Translations under genes and position numbers: made by a program
Virus record (IMG/VR): IMGVR_UViG_3300048597_000300
Coordinates: 1-44,119 of that record
DNA length: 44,119 nt
Source of the DNA: a virus
Strand: one strand, 5' to 3'
Notes under the pieces: model-generated
What the model was told of the DNA's origin: nothing
The model's database searches: none
What the model saw: the letters and a program-made list of their open reading frames with translations, nothing else
Part shown: positions 24,572-33,146 of the stretch, one piece after another
How positions within the stretch are numbered: position 1 is the stretch's first letter
Layout: each line of letters starts with the position of its first letter

Positions 24572-25513
24572 ATGGCAACCATAAAACCCACAGCTGGATC
24601 AAAGCTAAGAAATAACAGTACTGGTGAAGAGGTAACTGCCAGCGGCAGTGCCACCTATAATCCCGATAAATGGACTGTTGTGTATGCTGCACCAGCTTCT
24701 AACGAGGGGAATACAAATACTGGGGGAACTACCAATACTGGTGGTGGTACCACGTCCGGAGGCACAACCCCACCCCCACCAAACTATGAACAGGAGTTGG
24801 AGGATCTTTTAGAGAAATACGACCTTTCGGACGATGACAAAAAAGCGATTACCGCATATTACGGTGCGCTGGCTAATAACAATGAAGAAGAAGCACAGCG
24901 GCTTGCTGCAAACCTTGAGCTTGGCGCGACGTTCGCAGATCCAATTTTCAAACAAAAGATCGCAATAGTTACTGATGGGTTGGTTCGAAATTTCAATTCG
25001 ATTGGTGATAATTTGATTTTTCAAGAACGGCAGTTGTCCCAGAGATTGCAGGATCTTCGTGCGGACATTGAGTATGCCGGTGCAAATCTTACGCTTGATG
25101 AACAAGCAGAATTACGTGCGCTTGAACGTAGCTATTCAGAAACTTTGGCCACAACTCAAGATAATCTTGCTGCTAGCGGATTTACTACATCAAGCCGTCG
25201 CACAACGCGAGAAGGCATTTTAGCGGATCAGCGCGGCGATCTTGTTGAGTCTACGCGCCGTCGATTTGCGTCCCAACAGAAGTCACTGACTGATCAATTG
25301 GCCCGGGAAGAGCGCGATACGCAGCAGGAAGTCGAGCGTCTTCGGAATCTCTCCCAAGAACAAAAGGTAGATTTGGCACGAAAAGCTGAAGAGATTCTTG
25401 GTAGTGATCGTATCGACTCTTCACTTGCCGGAACGGGAGTTACAAAGCTTGGCGGCCTTACTGGCTCAGCGGAAATTGAACGCCGCAATGATATTGCGCA
25501 GTTCGTCTTTTAA
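24572..25513 (+). CDS. Putative internal virion/ejection protein (313 aa)
   Basis: A 313-residue protein: a short beta N-terminus, a Thr/Gly/Pro-rich linker (NTGGTTNTGGGTTSGGTTPP, about residues 48-69) and a long helical, charged C-terminal two thirds (REERDTQQEVERLRNLSQEQ). Such linker-plus-coiled-coil proteins, encoded together with a giant helical protein at the end of the structural block, fit the ejection proteins of podoviruses. First gene after promoter copy 3; predicted leaderless. Confidence 0.6.
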   Translation: MATIKPTAGSKLRNNSTGEEVTASGSATYNPDKWTVVYAAPASNEGNTNTGGTTNTGGGTTSGGTTPPPPNYEQELEDLLEKYDLSDDDKKAITAYYGALANNNEEEAQRLAANLELGATFADPIFKQKIAIVTDGLVRNFNSIGDNLIFQERQLSQRLQDLRADIEYAGANLTLDEQAELRALERSYSETLATTQDNLAASGFTTSSRRTTREGILADQRGDLVESTRRRFASQQKSLTDQLAREERDTQQEVERLRNLSQEQKVDLARKAEEILGSDRIDSSLAGTGVTKLGGLTGSAEIERRNDIAQFVF

Positions 25514-25516
25514 CAT

Positions 25517-26860
25517 ATGGCAAAATATTTAGACAAAAATGGAAACGTAGTAGATGAGACTGGCAAGGTTGTTCAGACCGCTTCTCAGTATGCATCGGCT
25601 CAAAAAACCGCACAGCAAAACGGCATTACTTTGCCGACACTTAAAGCCTATACGGGAACTACTTCAAGTGGGTCAGGCTCCTCTAGTGGTTCGGGCGGTA
25701 CTACCGTTCCCATTAGCGGGAACAGTGGCCAGACTATAGGCGGCATCAAACTTACACCTGAACAAATTGCGAAGGTACAAAAGAATAACCCCAACTTGGC
25801 AAAGAATCTGGGACTTCCAGAGGTTTCAAATATGGATTCCTCTTTGGGAGATCTGGATACTGGAAATAAGTCCCTTGATGGAAGTGGCGGTGCTGATTTT
25901 GAGCTTCCTGATGTACCGGCACGGAAAGGCAGTCTGGTAATGTTTGCCGATGCCCTGAATCAAGCAACCGAATTGGCACGTAAATCACGTCTGCGTAATC
26001 AGCAGGGCCAGCTTGCTACTGCAGGCTTTACACCCGGCAACGTATCCCCGGGAACTTTTGCTGCAATCATTGGCAATCTAGAGAGAAGAGAGTCATCATT
26101 TTCTGCCCCACTTTCAGAGTCAGCGGTTAAGGCATATCAGGATTCCGCTTCTAACGAAGTCAGTACCCGGGCATCTATTAACGAACTTGCTCTTTCTCTT
26201 GTAGAGAATGGGGCCAGTAGGGAGGCCGTGAACGGTGTTCTCAAAGCCCCAAACCTTGAATCGGCAATATCAATGGCAGCGGGCGTATTGGAATCAAAGT
26301 CATCGACCAATGAAGAAGTTCGGCAGGTTGGAAACAAAATTGTTATGGTTGATACCAAAACAGGTGCTACTCGACTCGTTTTTGATGGAGGTAGTGGGAG
26401 TGGTGGTACAGACAGTGAGGAACTACTTTCAGTCAGTGAATCTGCTCGGCTTGGTGTTCCATACGGAACGACGGTTGGAGAAGCTATTCAACTGGGCAAA
26501 ACTCCCACCACAGGAACGGGTGGCGGCGGCGGTTCAACCCCATCGACAAAAAAAATATCAAGCGGCGGCTTGGTAATAACTCAGGCAGATATTGGCGAAG
26601 GGGCATCCGCATTAGATGCCGCACGGGGCGAAGACGGATATACTGACCCGAATCTCTATTTAGATCTGTATCAGGACTGGGTTTCAAGCGGAGGTCTTCC
26701 CAACGACTTTATAAAATATTTCCCGCCCGAACAGTACTTGAATCCAGCCATTGATCCCAAAACGCTTGGCCGTGTCGTTCCTGACTTTATTCTTAAAAAG
26801 GTAAAGAAGGGAGGCGGGGGCGATAACGTGGATGCGTTACTTGACCAATATCTTCAATAG
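25517..26860 (+). CDS. Putative internal virion protein with a shared GI[KR]LT motif (447 aa)
   Basis: A 447-residue protein with Ser/Gly linkers (GSGSSSGSGG near residue 52, GGGGG near 334) separating helical segments. Residues 76-101 (GGIKLTPEQIAKV, then NPNLAKNLGLP) closely match a segment of the small minus-strand protein at 32270, a notable shared module. The middle is Ser/Ala-rich helix typical of internal virion proteins. The end (residue about 430 onwards) is lysine and glycine rich. Cotranscribed between two other ejection-type genes. Confidence 0.6.
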   Translation: MAKYLDKNGNVVDETGKVVQTASQYASAQKTAQQNGITLPTLKAYTGTTSSGSGSSSGSGGTTVPISGNSGQTIGGIKLTPEQIAKVQKNNPNLAKNLGLPEVSNMDSSLGDLDTGNKSLDGSGGADFELPDVPARKGSLVMFADALNQATELARKSRLRNQQGQLATAGFTPGNVSPGTFAAIIGNLERRESSFSAPLSESAVKAYQDSASNEVSTRASINELALSLVENGASREAVNGVLKAPNLESAISMAAGVLESKSSTNEEVRQVGNKIVMVDTKTGATRLVFDGGSGSGGTDSEELLSVSESARLGVPYGTTVGEAIQLGKTPTTGTGGGGGSTPSTKKISSGGLVITQADIGEGASALDAARGEDGYTDPNLYLDLYQDWVSSGGLPNDFIKYFPPEQYLNPAIDPKTLGRVVPDFILKKVKKGGGGDNVDALLDQYLQ

Positions 26861-29800
26861 ATGGGTTTCTTTTCTGACTCAATTAACAAAAAAAAGGTAC
26901 CGGCCGCTGCAGCATCCGAATCTACCAGTGGCGGTTTTTTCAGTGGGTCGGTTCAAGCGCACAAACAAAGGATCAGTCAGCAAAATACTCCATCTAAACC
27001 AGCAATATCGGGAAGAGTCACCAACGCTGCCAACCTGTTAAAGCAGGCTCCCGCAGCAAAGTCAAAAATTTCATTTGATCTTACACCCGGAGCTACCGCC
27101 AATACTACCACCACTTCCGCTCCAAAGGGATTTGATGCCGTTGACTTTGTAAAAGGAGTCGTACGTGATACCTTCATTCGTTTCCCCGCTTCTGTTGGTG
27201 AAGAGATTGGTAGAACTGCTCTTCGTATTGCCGGAAGTGATAAGGCTGAAATTCAGACACCGGCACGCGAAACCCCACTGGGGCCAGTCGAGACATATCA
27301 GTCTGCAGCGCAGCGCAGAATTGCTGAAGGGGAAGATCCAAAAATGGCTGTCATTAAAGAAGCCGGAAGCGCCCTATTGGACGAACCTGCAGGCATTGCC
27401 TTTAAACCGATATTGGCGGTAGGGAGTATGGTGTTTCGCCAAATGGGGAAGAAGGGTGTCAAGGAGGCGGTAGATTTAATTTCCAAATCAAGCGATAGCG
27501 AAAAAGTTGCAGAGGGTTTACTAAGACTCGGCATTACTGATGAGTCTGGTGAATTGCAAATCAAGCTTTCTAAAATTACTGAACCCGAAGAAATCGCAAA
27601 GGCAATCGACGACTTCCGTATCAAGCAAGCTGTTCGCAGTTTTCCAACAGAAGAAATTCAAGGTCGGATTGAGAATTTGACGCCACAAATTGAAGTCCTA
27701 AAGGACACAGTAAAAAACGACCCTGCAAGTAAACTAATGCGTTATATAGGAAGAGGGGACAATTCTATTTCAGAGCTTAACGCAAAGGCAATTGGAACAA
27801 ATCGCAAATCAGCGGAATTAGATGAGATTGTTACAGAACTTGGCTACAAAGATATGGAAGACGCTCAACGTGGGGTTGAGCAATATCGGCAGAATACGAT
27901 GGCGCTGCAGTCAATGAAATCAGAACTCGTTGCTTTAAAAGAGCAACTTAGTCAGTCGAAAAATGCTGATATTACAGTTCGTGACTTAAATGCCGAACTT
28001 GATATTGCCGATTCACTTCAGAGTGACGTAACAAAGATTACAAAACCAAAGGAAGAATTCCCTAAAATTGAACGTAGGGCAATGGCAGCTATCCCGGAAT
28101 TTGCAACACCAGAAAATATTGAAAAATTACGATCTCGAACACGCGGGGTTATATCGGACGAAGAAGCGTACGAAACTGCCCGGTCGTTAGGAATTACCGA
28201 AGATCAGGTTTTGAATTTTCCGGTTGGCAAAATTCTAACCAAAGAGGAAAAAACCGCGGTTAGTGGGCTTGTTCAAAATAACGTTGAAACTCTTAGGGCT
28301 TTGGAAAAAAATCTACCTAAAGCATTGCTGACTCCAGAAGATGAGGTAAGCCGAAGGGTTGTAGAGCAATATGCACTGCAAAAGGTAAAGGTAATGAAAA
28401 TGCTTGCCGTAGAGCGGGGTATTGCCGCTGAAACCGGACGCGCTCTTCAGGCACATAAGATGCTTGCTCAATCTATTTCTGATGAGGAAGCGCGTATCGC
28501 AAAATTCCTTTCAGATCCGAAGGTCACGCAAGACAAAAAGGATTACGTATTGGATATGATTTCAAGGAACGGGAACGATCCCGAAAAGATGCGGGATCTG
28601 CTTAGGAAGCTTAATGATCCCAAGTTCACTGAAATGCTGGCCGAGTTTGCAACAGCGATAAAGCTCTATGGAATACCTACTCATCTCGTGAACGTATTAA
28701 CCAGTGCCACTCGCACACTTTTAAATGTACCTCTTCGGGCAACGTCAGGGGCAATTGACACAGTGATTTCTAAACTTGCAGGAAGAGAGAAGGAACGATT
28801 TGTCAGAGAGGCATTATTGGAGGCGACAGGCCAATGGCAGGGATGGAAGGAATCGTGGAGGGATGCGCTAAAAGCTTTGGCAGACGAAAATTACGCGCAG
28901 GAAGTGCGTAAGCTACAAGATGTAGCACCAAAAGGCCCAGCTATTCGTGGTCGATTAGGTAAAGACAGCACATATGATCGTTTCCTTGATGTATTTGGAA
29001 AGAGTGTTCGCTTATCGTTTCGTGCCCTTGGTGCGGAAGATCTTCTTATTCGTGGCCCTGCAGAGCGCGGTGCAGCCTATGTATTAGTAGGGCGTGCAGC
29101 AATGAAAAAAGGTATTCAGCCGGGTACAAAAGAATTTGAAAAATTTGTGGCAGAAAATGTGTTTAACCCAAGCGCGGAAACGCTTGAACAAATGGTAAAA
29201 ATCGCTGACGAAGCTCTCTTTCAAAGCGACCTTGCCCCCTCAATGCAAAAGATAAACGATATAAGAAACGCTTTCCCGGCTACAAAACTGATCGTCCCAT
29301 TCTTTAAGACCCTCAATAATTTGATCAAGCAATCAATTGAGTTTTCGCCAATCGCACCAGTGCTGCCAAGTGTAAGAAAGTCTCTTGCAACCCCGGGCGC
29401 ACAGTCCGATGCTCTCTCAAAAATGGTACTGGGAACGTCAGTCATACTCCCACTAACAATGTATGCGATGGAAGATCGAATTACCCTTGGCGCACCAAAG
29501 AGTGCCGGTGAGCGTGATCAATTTTATTCAGAGGGCAAGCAACCGTACAGCATACTGATTGGCGAAAATTGGTATCCTTTTGCTCGTTTTTCCCCATTCT
29601 CTGAATGGTTTGTTACGGCAGGACTTCTTGCAAAGTCAATAAACAATGATGAAGAAAAACGTTTTGTAGAGGTTTTAACTGATGCATTTTTTACAATGTC
29701 TCAGAACATGCTCGACAAAACTTTTGTTTCGGGCCTGAACGATCTTTTAGGCGCATTAACCGATCCCAACAAGGCAGAGAATTGGCTGGAAAACTTTGCT

Positions 29801-30418
29801 ACTGGAACCACTTTGCCAACCATTGTTGGTGGTGCAGCAAGGTCACTTGACCCAGTTGTAAGGGAGTCGGAGGGCTTTTTAGAAGCATATATGGCAAAGA
29901 TACCGGGACTGTCAGATAATCTGCCGGCACGTACTGATGTATTTGGAAATGATGTAATGCGCCCCGGGTCAGCACTTGAACGGTTTGTGGCACCGGTAGT
30001 ACCTTCACCCGTGAAGGTTGATCTCGTTAGGCAAGAACTCAAAGATATGGATTATGTAATTGGCTTCCCAGATTCTTCAGCTTTTGGAATGGATCTTACC
30101 GATGAACAATACAGGCAACTCAAAGTTGCTAGTGGAAAAGTAATCTATAATGTTTTGTACGACATTTTTACTACCCCAGATTTTGGGTCGCTACCACCGG
30201 GAAAGAAAGAGGAGGTGGTGCAGTCTGTAGTAAACAGAACAAGAAATCGCGTAAAGGAAAAACTTTTTCCTGAACTTGAATTACAGAAGGCCATAAAAGA
30301 CCGGCTCGAAGAGCGGGGCATGGCGTCTGATGAGGCAGAAAAAAAAGCTATTGAGATATACGAACGTATCAAATCAGAAGAAACATCTTCTACTCTTCCT
30401 CAAGATACTTTTCAATAA
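26861..30418 (+). CDS. Giant internal virion/ejection protein, LPD38-like
   Basis: An 1185-residue mainly helical protein. The central and C-terminal parts carry phrases typical of large phage polyvalent/ejected proteins with LPD38-type domains: YGIPTHLVNVLTSATRTLL near residue 605 and VPFFKTLNNLIKQSIEFSP near 812, the latter matching the PFxKTPxNIxK-SP signature. It would be packaged in the capsid and injected with the DNA to form a conduit. The start follows the previous stop directly (TAGATG). Its last 29 bases overlap the convergent minus-strand gene. Confidence 0.7.
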   Translation: MGFFSDSINKKKVPAAAASESTSGGFFSGSVQAHKQRISQQNTPSKPAISGRVTNAANLLKQAPAAKSKISFDLTPGATANTTTTSAPKGFDAVDFVKGVVRDTFIRFPASVGEEIGRTALRIAGSDKAEIQTPARETPLGPVETYQSAAQRRIAEGEDPKMAVIKEAGSALLDEPAGIAFKPILAVGSMVFRQMGKKGVKEAVDLISKSSDSEKVAEGLLRLGITDESGELQIKLSKITEPEEIAKAIDDFRIKQAVRSFPTEEIQGRIENLTPQIEVLKDTVKNDPASKLMRYIGRGDNSISELNAKAIGTNRKSAELDEIVTELGYKDMEDAQRGVEQYRQNTMALQSMKSELVALKEQLSQSKNADITVRDLNAELDIADSLQSDVTKITKPKEEFPKIERRAMAAIPEFATPENIEKLRSRTRGVISDEEAYETARSLGITEDQVLNFPVGKILTKEEKTAVSGLVQNNVETLRALEKNLPKALLTPEDEVSRRVVEQYALQKVKVMKMLAVERGIAAETGRALQAHKMLAQSISDEEARIAKFLSDPKVTQDKKDYVLDMISRNGNDPEKMRDLLRKLNDPKFTEMLAEFATAIKLYGIPTHLVNVLTSATRTLLNVPLRATSGAIDTVISKLAGREKERFVREALLEATGQWQGWKESWRDALKALADENYAQEVRKLQDVAPKGPAIRGRLGKDSTYDRFLDVFGKSVRLSFRALGAEDLLIRGPAERGAAYVLVGRAAMKKGIQPGTKEFEKFVAENVFNPSAETLEQMVKIADEALFQSDLAPSMQKINDIRNAFPATKLIVPFFKTLNNLIKQSIEFSPIAPVLPSVRKSLATPGAQSDALSKMVLGTSVILPLTMYAMEDRITLGAPKSAGERDQFYSEGKQPYSILIGENWYPFARFSPFSEWFVTAGLLAKSINNDEEKRFVEVLTDAFFTMSQNMLDKTFVSGLNDLLGALTDPNKAENWLENFATGTTLPTIVGGAARSLDPVVRESEGFLEAYMAKIPGLSDNLPARTDVFGNDVMRPGSALERFVAPVVPSPVKVDLVRQELKDMDYVIGFPDSSAFGMDLTDEQYRQLKVASGKVIYNVLYDIFTTPDFGSLPPGKKEEVVQSVVNRTRNRVKEKLFPELELQKAIKDRLEERGMASDEAEKKAIEIYERIKSEETSSTLPQDTFQ

Positions 30419-30632
30419 GGGTGTCAATTTGGGCGTCTAGTTCGGGATTCTCCCGCGTAAATTCTTCACTGCGCTTTTCTCCAACATACTCACGAATGTA
30501 GCTGACATCTTTAGCGATTTCGTCAGTTTTAGTTGAATTGTTAGAAACTGATGAGTATAAAACTATACCCCATACTGTAATTAGTATGGTGACTATAACT
30601 GCGTACTTGATCGATGATTTTTCTTTTTCCAT
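30390..30632 (-). CDS. Small single-span membrane protein (80 aa)
   Basis: An 80-residue protein with a basic N-terminus, one membrane span (about residues 9-28) and an acidic helical outside or inside tail (RENPELDAQIDTLIEKYLEEE-like, shown in part). It is the last gene of the minus-strand operon and overlaps the end of the + strand ejection gene by 29 bases. Its topology is like the small protein at 13177, so a holin-accessory or membrane-modulator role is possible. Confidence 0.6.
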   Translation of the reverse strand: MEKEKSSIKYAVIVTILITVWGIVLYSSVSNNSTKTDEIAKDVSYIREYVGEKRSEEFTRENPELDAQIDTLIEKYLEEE

Positions 30633-30633
30633 T

Positions 30634-30738
30634 TTACTTTAAGATTGAGTATATAAGTTTCCCGATCCAGAAAGCAGCTATAATAAAAGCCGCAATCTTC
30701 CACGTGTACCGTAGTGTCCAGTATTTTGGGTATGCCAT
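30634..30738 (-). CDS. Membrane micropeptide (34 aa)
   Basis: A 34-residue peptide starting MAYPKYWTLRYTWKI with one hydrophobic span (AAFIIAAFWIGKLIY). It fits exactly between its neighbours, one base from each, which supports translation. Possibly an accessory subunit of the glycosyltransferase encoded just upstream in the operon. Confidence 0.5.
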   Translation of the reverse strand: MAYPKYWTLRYTWKIAAFIIAAFWIGKLIYSILK

Positions 30739-30739
30739 A

Positions 30740-31990
30740 TTATCGCGTCCCCCATCCCTTATTTTTGACGGTAAACAGTGCGTGTAACGTCTGCCAAAAC
30801 ATCACAAATTGAGAGAAGAAGGAAAATAGAATTAATCCCCATACTCGATCCGGGGAAAAGAACACCAAAGGAAGATGCCTGATCACAGCCAGTCCCAAGA
30901 GGGCAGGGAGGATCACCAGAAACGCGAATGCTGGATCAATGATCATATTCAGCATTACTAAAAGAACCAGACCCACAGAAAGCAGGGGTAACACCAATTC
31001 CCATACTAATATCTCAAAGAAGAGAATTGGCTTGACTCGCCACATAAAGGGAAGAGCCACTATTGCTTCCTGAAAGAACCCGCGGCGCCATCGAAGTTGC
31101 TGTTTTAAAAACACCCTCAATGATTCCGGCGAACTGGTATATGCTATCGCTTCAGGACGGTATACCACATCGTAGCCATCGCGCAACACGAGGTTAGTTA
31201 AGTGACGATCTTCAGAGTACGTACACTTTTTACCTAAAAACTCCTCATTCACAAACTCATCCATCAGTGGCTTTATTACTTCGGCACGGTATCCAGCAAG
31301 GGCGCCGCTGCAGCACGCCACCTGACCAATTGCAGACTGCGCCCTACGCGCCATATTTAAGGCCGCCCAATAGTACGCCCCGGTCATTTGAGTGAGCCAG
31401 TTTGTCTTCTCGTTTAAAAGCTGTACATCACCACTAACCCCGCCAATATTTCCAGTCTTTAATGCTTCTACCATTTTTACGAATGCGTCAGGATGAAAGA
31501 CCGTATCACTGTCAGTAGTGACTATGTATTTAGCATTCCCTGAATACTCTTTAATGCCCGTATAAAGGCCGTGGCGTTTCCCCCTATTTTGCTCGAAGGT
31601 ATGCACTGTAATGTTTGGAACGGAAGCATACTTCACAAGGGTTTTTTCAACTCCATTGGTAGAGCCGTCATTAATGATGACAATTCGCTTGTTGCCTTTT
31701 GCCGCGAGGATGGATAGGATGCTTCGCTTCAGTAATGCCGGCTCTTCGTTATAGCAAGGAACTATCACACATACCTCTTCTCCATCGTACGTAGCAAATT
31801 TACGAGGGCGCATGTCTTCCTTGGCCAGAAGCGCAAAAATATACCATGTATGGCCCAGTGCCAGCGTGATATAGGCAACGTAAAAACCGTACCAGATATG
31901 CGGCATAAAGCCGGTTACGTACAATCCTAAAAGGAAAAGCGATACCGCAATTACACCAAAAAGGGAATAGTAGATTGCTTTAACTGACAT
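30740..31990 (-). CDS. Processive GT2 glycosyltransferase, hyaluronan-synthase-like
   Basis: About 416 residues (422 from an alternative start at 32008). Two N-terminal membrane spans precede a GT2 catalytic domain with PCYNEE (79-83), DGS (108-110), TDSDT (159-163), the priming-loop-like CSGALAGYR (227-235), EDRHLTN (260-266) and the QQLRWRRG (297-304) motif of processive synthases; further membrane spans follow. The order matches class I hyaluronan/chitin/NodC synthases, which polymerise a polysaccharide and extrude it. In a phage it could coat infected cells with a new polymer and block other phages or change host attachment. The ATG at 31990 overlaps the preceding gene by 11 bases. Confidence 0.88.
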   Translation of the reverse strand: MSVKAIYYSLFGVIAVSLFLLGLYVTGFMPHIWYGFYVAYITLALGHTWYIFALLAKEDMRPRKFATYDGEEVCVIVPCYNEEPALLKRSILSILAAKGNKRIVIINDGSTNGVEKTLVKYASVPNITVHTFEQNRGKRHGLYTGIKEYSGNAKYIVTTDSDTVFHPDAFVKMVEALKTGNIGGVSGDVQLLNEKTNWLTQMTGAYYWAALNMARRAQSAIGQVACCSGALAGYRAEVIKPLMDEFVNEEFLGKKCTYSEDRHLTNLVLRDGYDVVYRPEAIAYTSSPESLRVFLKQQLRWRRGFFQEAIVALPFMWRVKPILFFEILVWELVLPLLSVGLVLLVMLNMIIDPAFAFLVILPALLGLAVIRHLPLVFFSPDRVWGLILFSFFSQFVMFWQTLHALFTVKNKGWGTR

Positions 31991-32273
31991 GCCCGGAGAA
32001 TGCGGCAATTAGGTTGCCGAGGATCGTAGCTCGCTTACAGTGTGCGACTGCGCGTCGTTCAGGAAGGGTTTCACATTTACGCTCAGCCTCTTCCTTCCGG
32101 ATTGTAAGACGCTCAATAATCCTTTCGAATGGACGCATATCATGTCTGACGTGATCGCGGCCGTTGGTTGCATATGCGTAAGTAAGCCCACTTTCATCGT
32201 GATTTGCAACAACCCCGAAGGTATATGCACCAAGCAATGCGAACATAAACACCCAAATAAAAATCTTTTTCAT
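31980..32273 (-). CDS. Secreted or membrane-anchored small protein (97 aa)
   Basis: A 97-residue protein with a strong signal sequence (MKKIFIWVFMFALLGAYTF) and a charged helical remainder with two cysteines. It overlaps the genes on either side within the minus-strand operon. It may be a periplasmic or surface partner of the glycosyltransferase; the sequence itself shows no known domain. Confidence 0.6.
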   Translation of the reverse strand: MKKIFIWVFMFALLGAYTFGVVANHDESGLTYAYATNGRDHVRHDMRPFERIIERLTIRKEEAERKCETLPERRAVAHCKRATILGNLIAAFSGHVS

Positions 32274-32482
32274 ATGCCCATAATTCTCTTATGCTCACAT
32301 TCTAAATAAGGTCTTACTGGTAAACCAAGTCTCATTGCTAATGCAGGATTGCGATACCATACTTTTACAATCTGCTCATCGGTCAATCTTATTCCTTGAA
32401 CCTGTCGCCTCTTAGGTTTTATAGCTACCTTTTTTGCCAAATTAAAAAGTAGGCGGGAAATAAATATTCTTAGTGTGACCAT
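32270..32482 (-). CDS. Small basic protein with GI[KR]LT motif (70 aa)
   Basis: First gene of the minus-strand operon; ATG 32482 gives 70 residues, GTG 32497 gives 75. A basic N-terminus (RRLLF/KPKRRQ) is followed by GIRLTDEQIVKV and NPALAMRLGLP, which match residues 76-101 of the virion protein at 25517. The helix-loop-helix spacing could suit a small DNA- or protein-binding module. Its stop overlaps the next ATG. Confidence 0.55.
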   Translation of the reverse strand: MVTLRIFISRLLFNLAKKVAIKPKRRQVQGIRLTDEQIVKVWYRNPALAMRLGLPVRPYLECEHKRIMGI

Positions 32483-32492
32483 GTAATTTAAA

Positions 32493-32524
32493 ACCACGCC
32501 AAACCGTGGTAGCGGCTGGCGTGG
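32493..32524 (-). promoter_or_regulatory. Attenuator-like competing hairpins before minus-strand operon
   Basis: Read on the minus strand, CCACGCCA (32524-32517) pairs with TGGCGTGG (32501-32494), while ACCACG (32510-32505) pairs with CGTGGT (32498-32493) just before TTTAAATT. The two pairings exclude each other; the second plus its T-rich tail is terminator-like. Transcription entering the glycosyltransferase operon may thus be conditional. Confidence 0.55.
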
Positions 32525-32530
32525 CTTAAC

Positions 32531-32536
32531 TTTTAT
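32531..32536 (-). promoter_or_regulatory. Possible -10 box for the minus-strand operon
   Basis: TATAAA on the minus strand (32536-32531), placing a start near 32524, exactly at the attenuator-like hairpin. No good -35 box is visible, so this is weak. Confidence 0.3.
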
Positions 32537-32616
32537 ACCATATGCCAGCTACCACTGACATACTCTTTATACACCTTTGCCATGGGTAGTCAACTTGCAA
32601 GTGGTGTTTTAAAGTT

Positions 32617-32655
32617 ATCCCCAAATCTCTTGACATTCTTTAAAGTCGATACCAT
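32617..32655 (+). promoter_or_regulatory. Phage promoter, copy 4 of 5 (lysis cassette)
   Basis: ATCCCCA at 32617-32623, six bases, TTGACA at 32630-32635, 14 bases, TACCAT at 32650-32655, six bases, then the ATG at 32662. It predicts a leaderless message for the CHAP-like hydrolase and the lysis genes behind it. Confidence 0.8.
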
Positions 32656-32661
32656 TGAGTC

Positions 32662-33144
32662 ATGAACGAAACCCTTCTGGGGCTTTTGGATCGATCACCC
32701 GTGCCAAAGCGACGGGTCATTTTTGACTATGCGGTGTCGTGTTTGGGTAAGGATATTTCACCAATTCAAAACGAACTTGCCTGTATGGAGTCCGTCGAAA
32801 CCATCATGGGTGCGGCGACCGGGAAAAAGATCGGGGCAGGGGCTTCAACATATTGGGGTCAGGTACTTCTAGACAAACAAAGTTTCCCCCATTTCGGCTG
32901 GCGATTTGTAAAAATCAAAGAGAGTCAGGCGCGCCCCGGGGATCTGGTAATTTCAGCCAGTGGGTACGGCGGTAGTAGGACTGTGTCAAATGGGCACGTG
33001 GGCATTGTAGGTGAAAACGAACAAATAATGTCTAACAACTCAAAGACCTTTAAGTGGGATGCGCATTATACGTTTGCAACATGGCGGCAGCGTTACGTGG
33101 TCGAGGGCCGTTTTCCGATGAATTTTTACAGGGTAATTAAGTAG
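32662..33144 (+). CDS. CHAP/NlpC-like peptidoglycan hydrolase (putative endolysin)
   Basis: A 160-residue papain-fold amidase/endopeptidase candidate. Cys41 in ACMESVE begins the predicted catalytic helix, His112 lies in SNGHVGIVGEN, and a polar residue (Asn125/126) in IMSNNS completes the usual C-H-N triad. RPGDLVIS before the His motif is the standard GD-V strand. The end (WRQRYVVEGR..NFYRVIK) matches a family of phage proteins with this fold. It follows promoter copy 4 without leader and heads a lysis cassette. It has no signal peptide, in keeping with holin-dependent release. Confidence 0.75.
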   Translation: MNETLLGLLDRSPVPKRRVIFDYAVSCLGKDISPIQNELACMESVETIMGAATGKKIGAGASTYWGQVLLDKQSFPHFGWRFVKIKESQARPGDLVISASGYGGSRTVSNGHVGIVGENEQIMSNNSKTFKWDAHYTFATWRQRYVVEGRFPMNFYRVIK

Positions 33145-33146
33145 TT

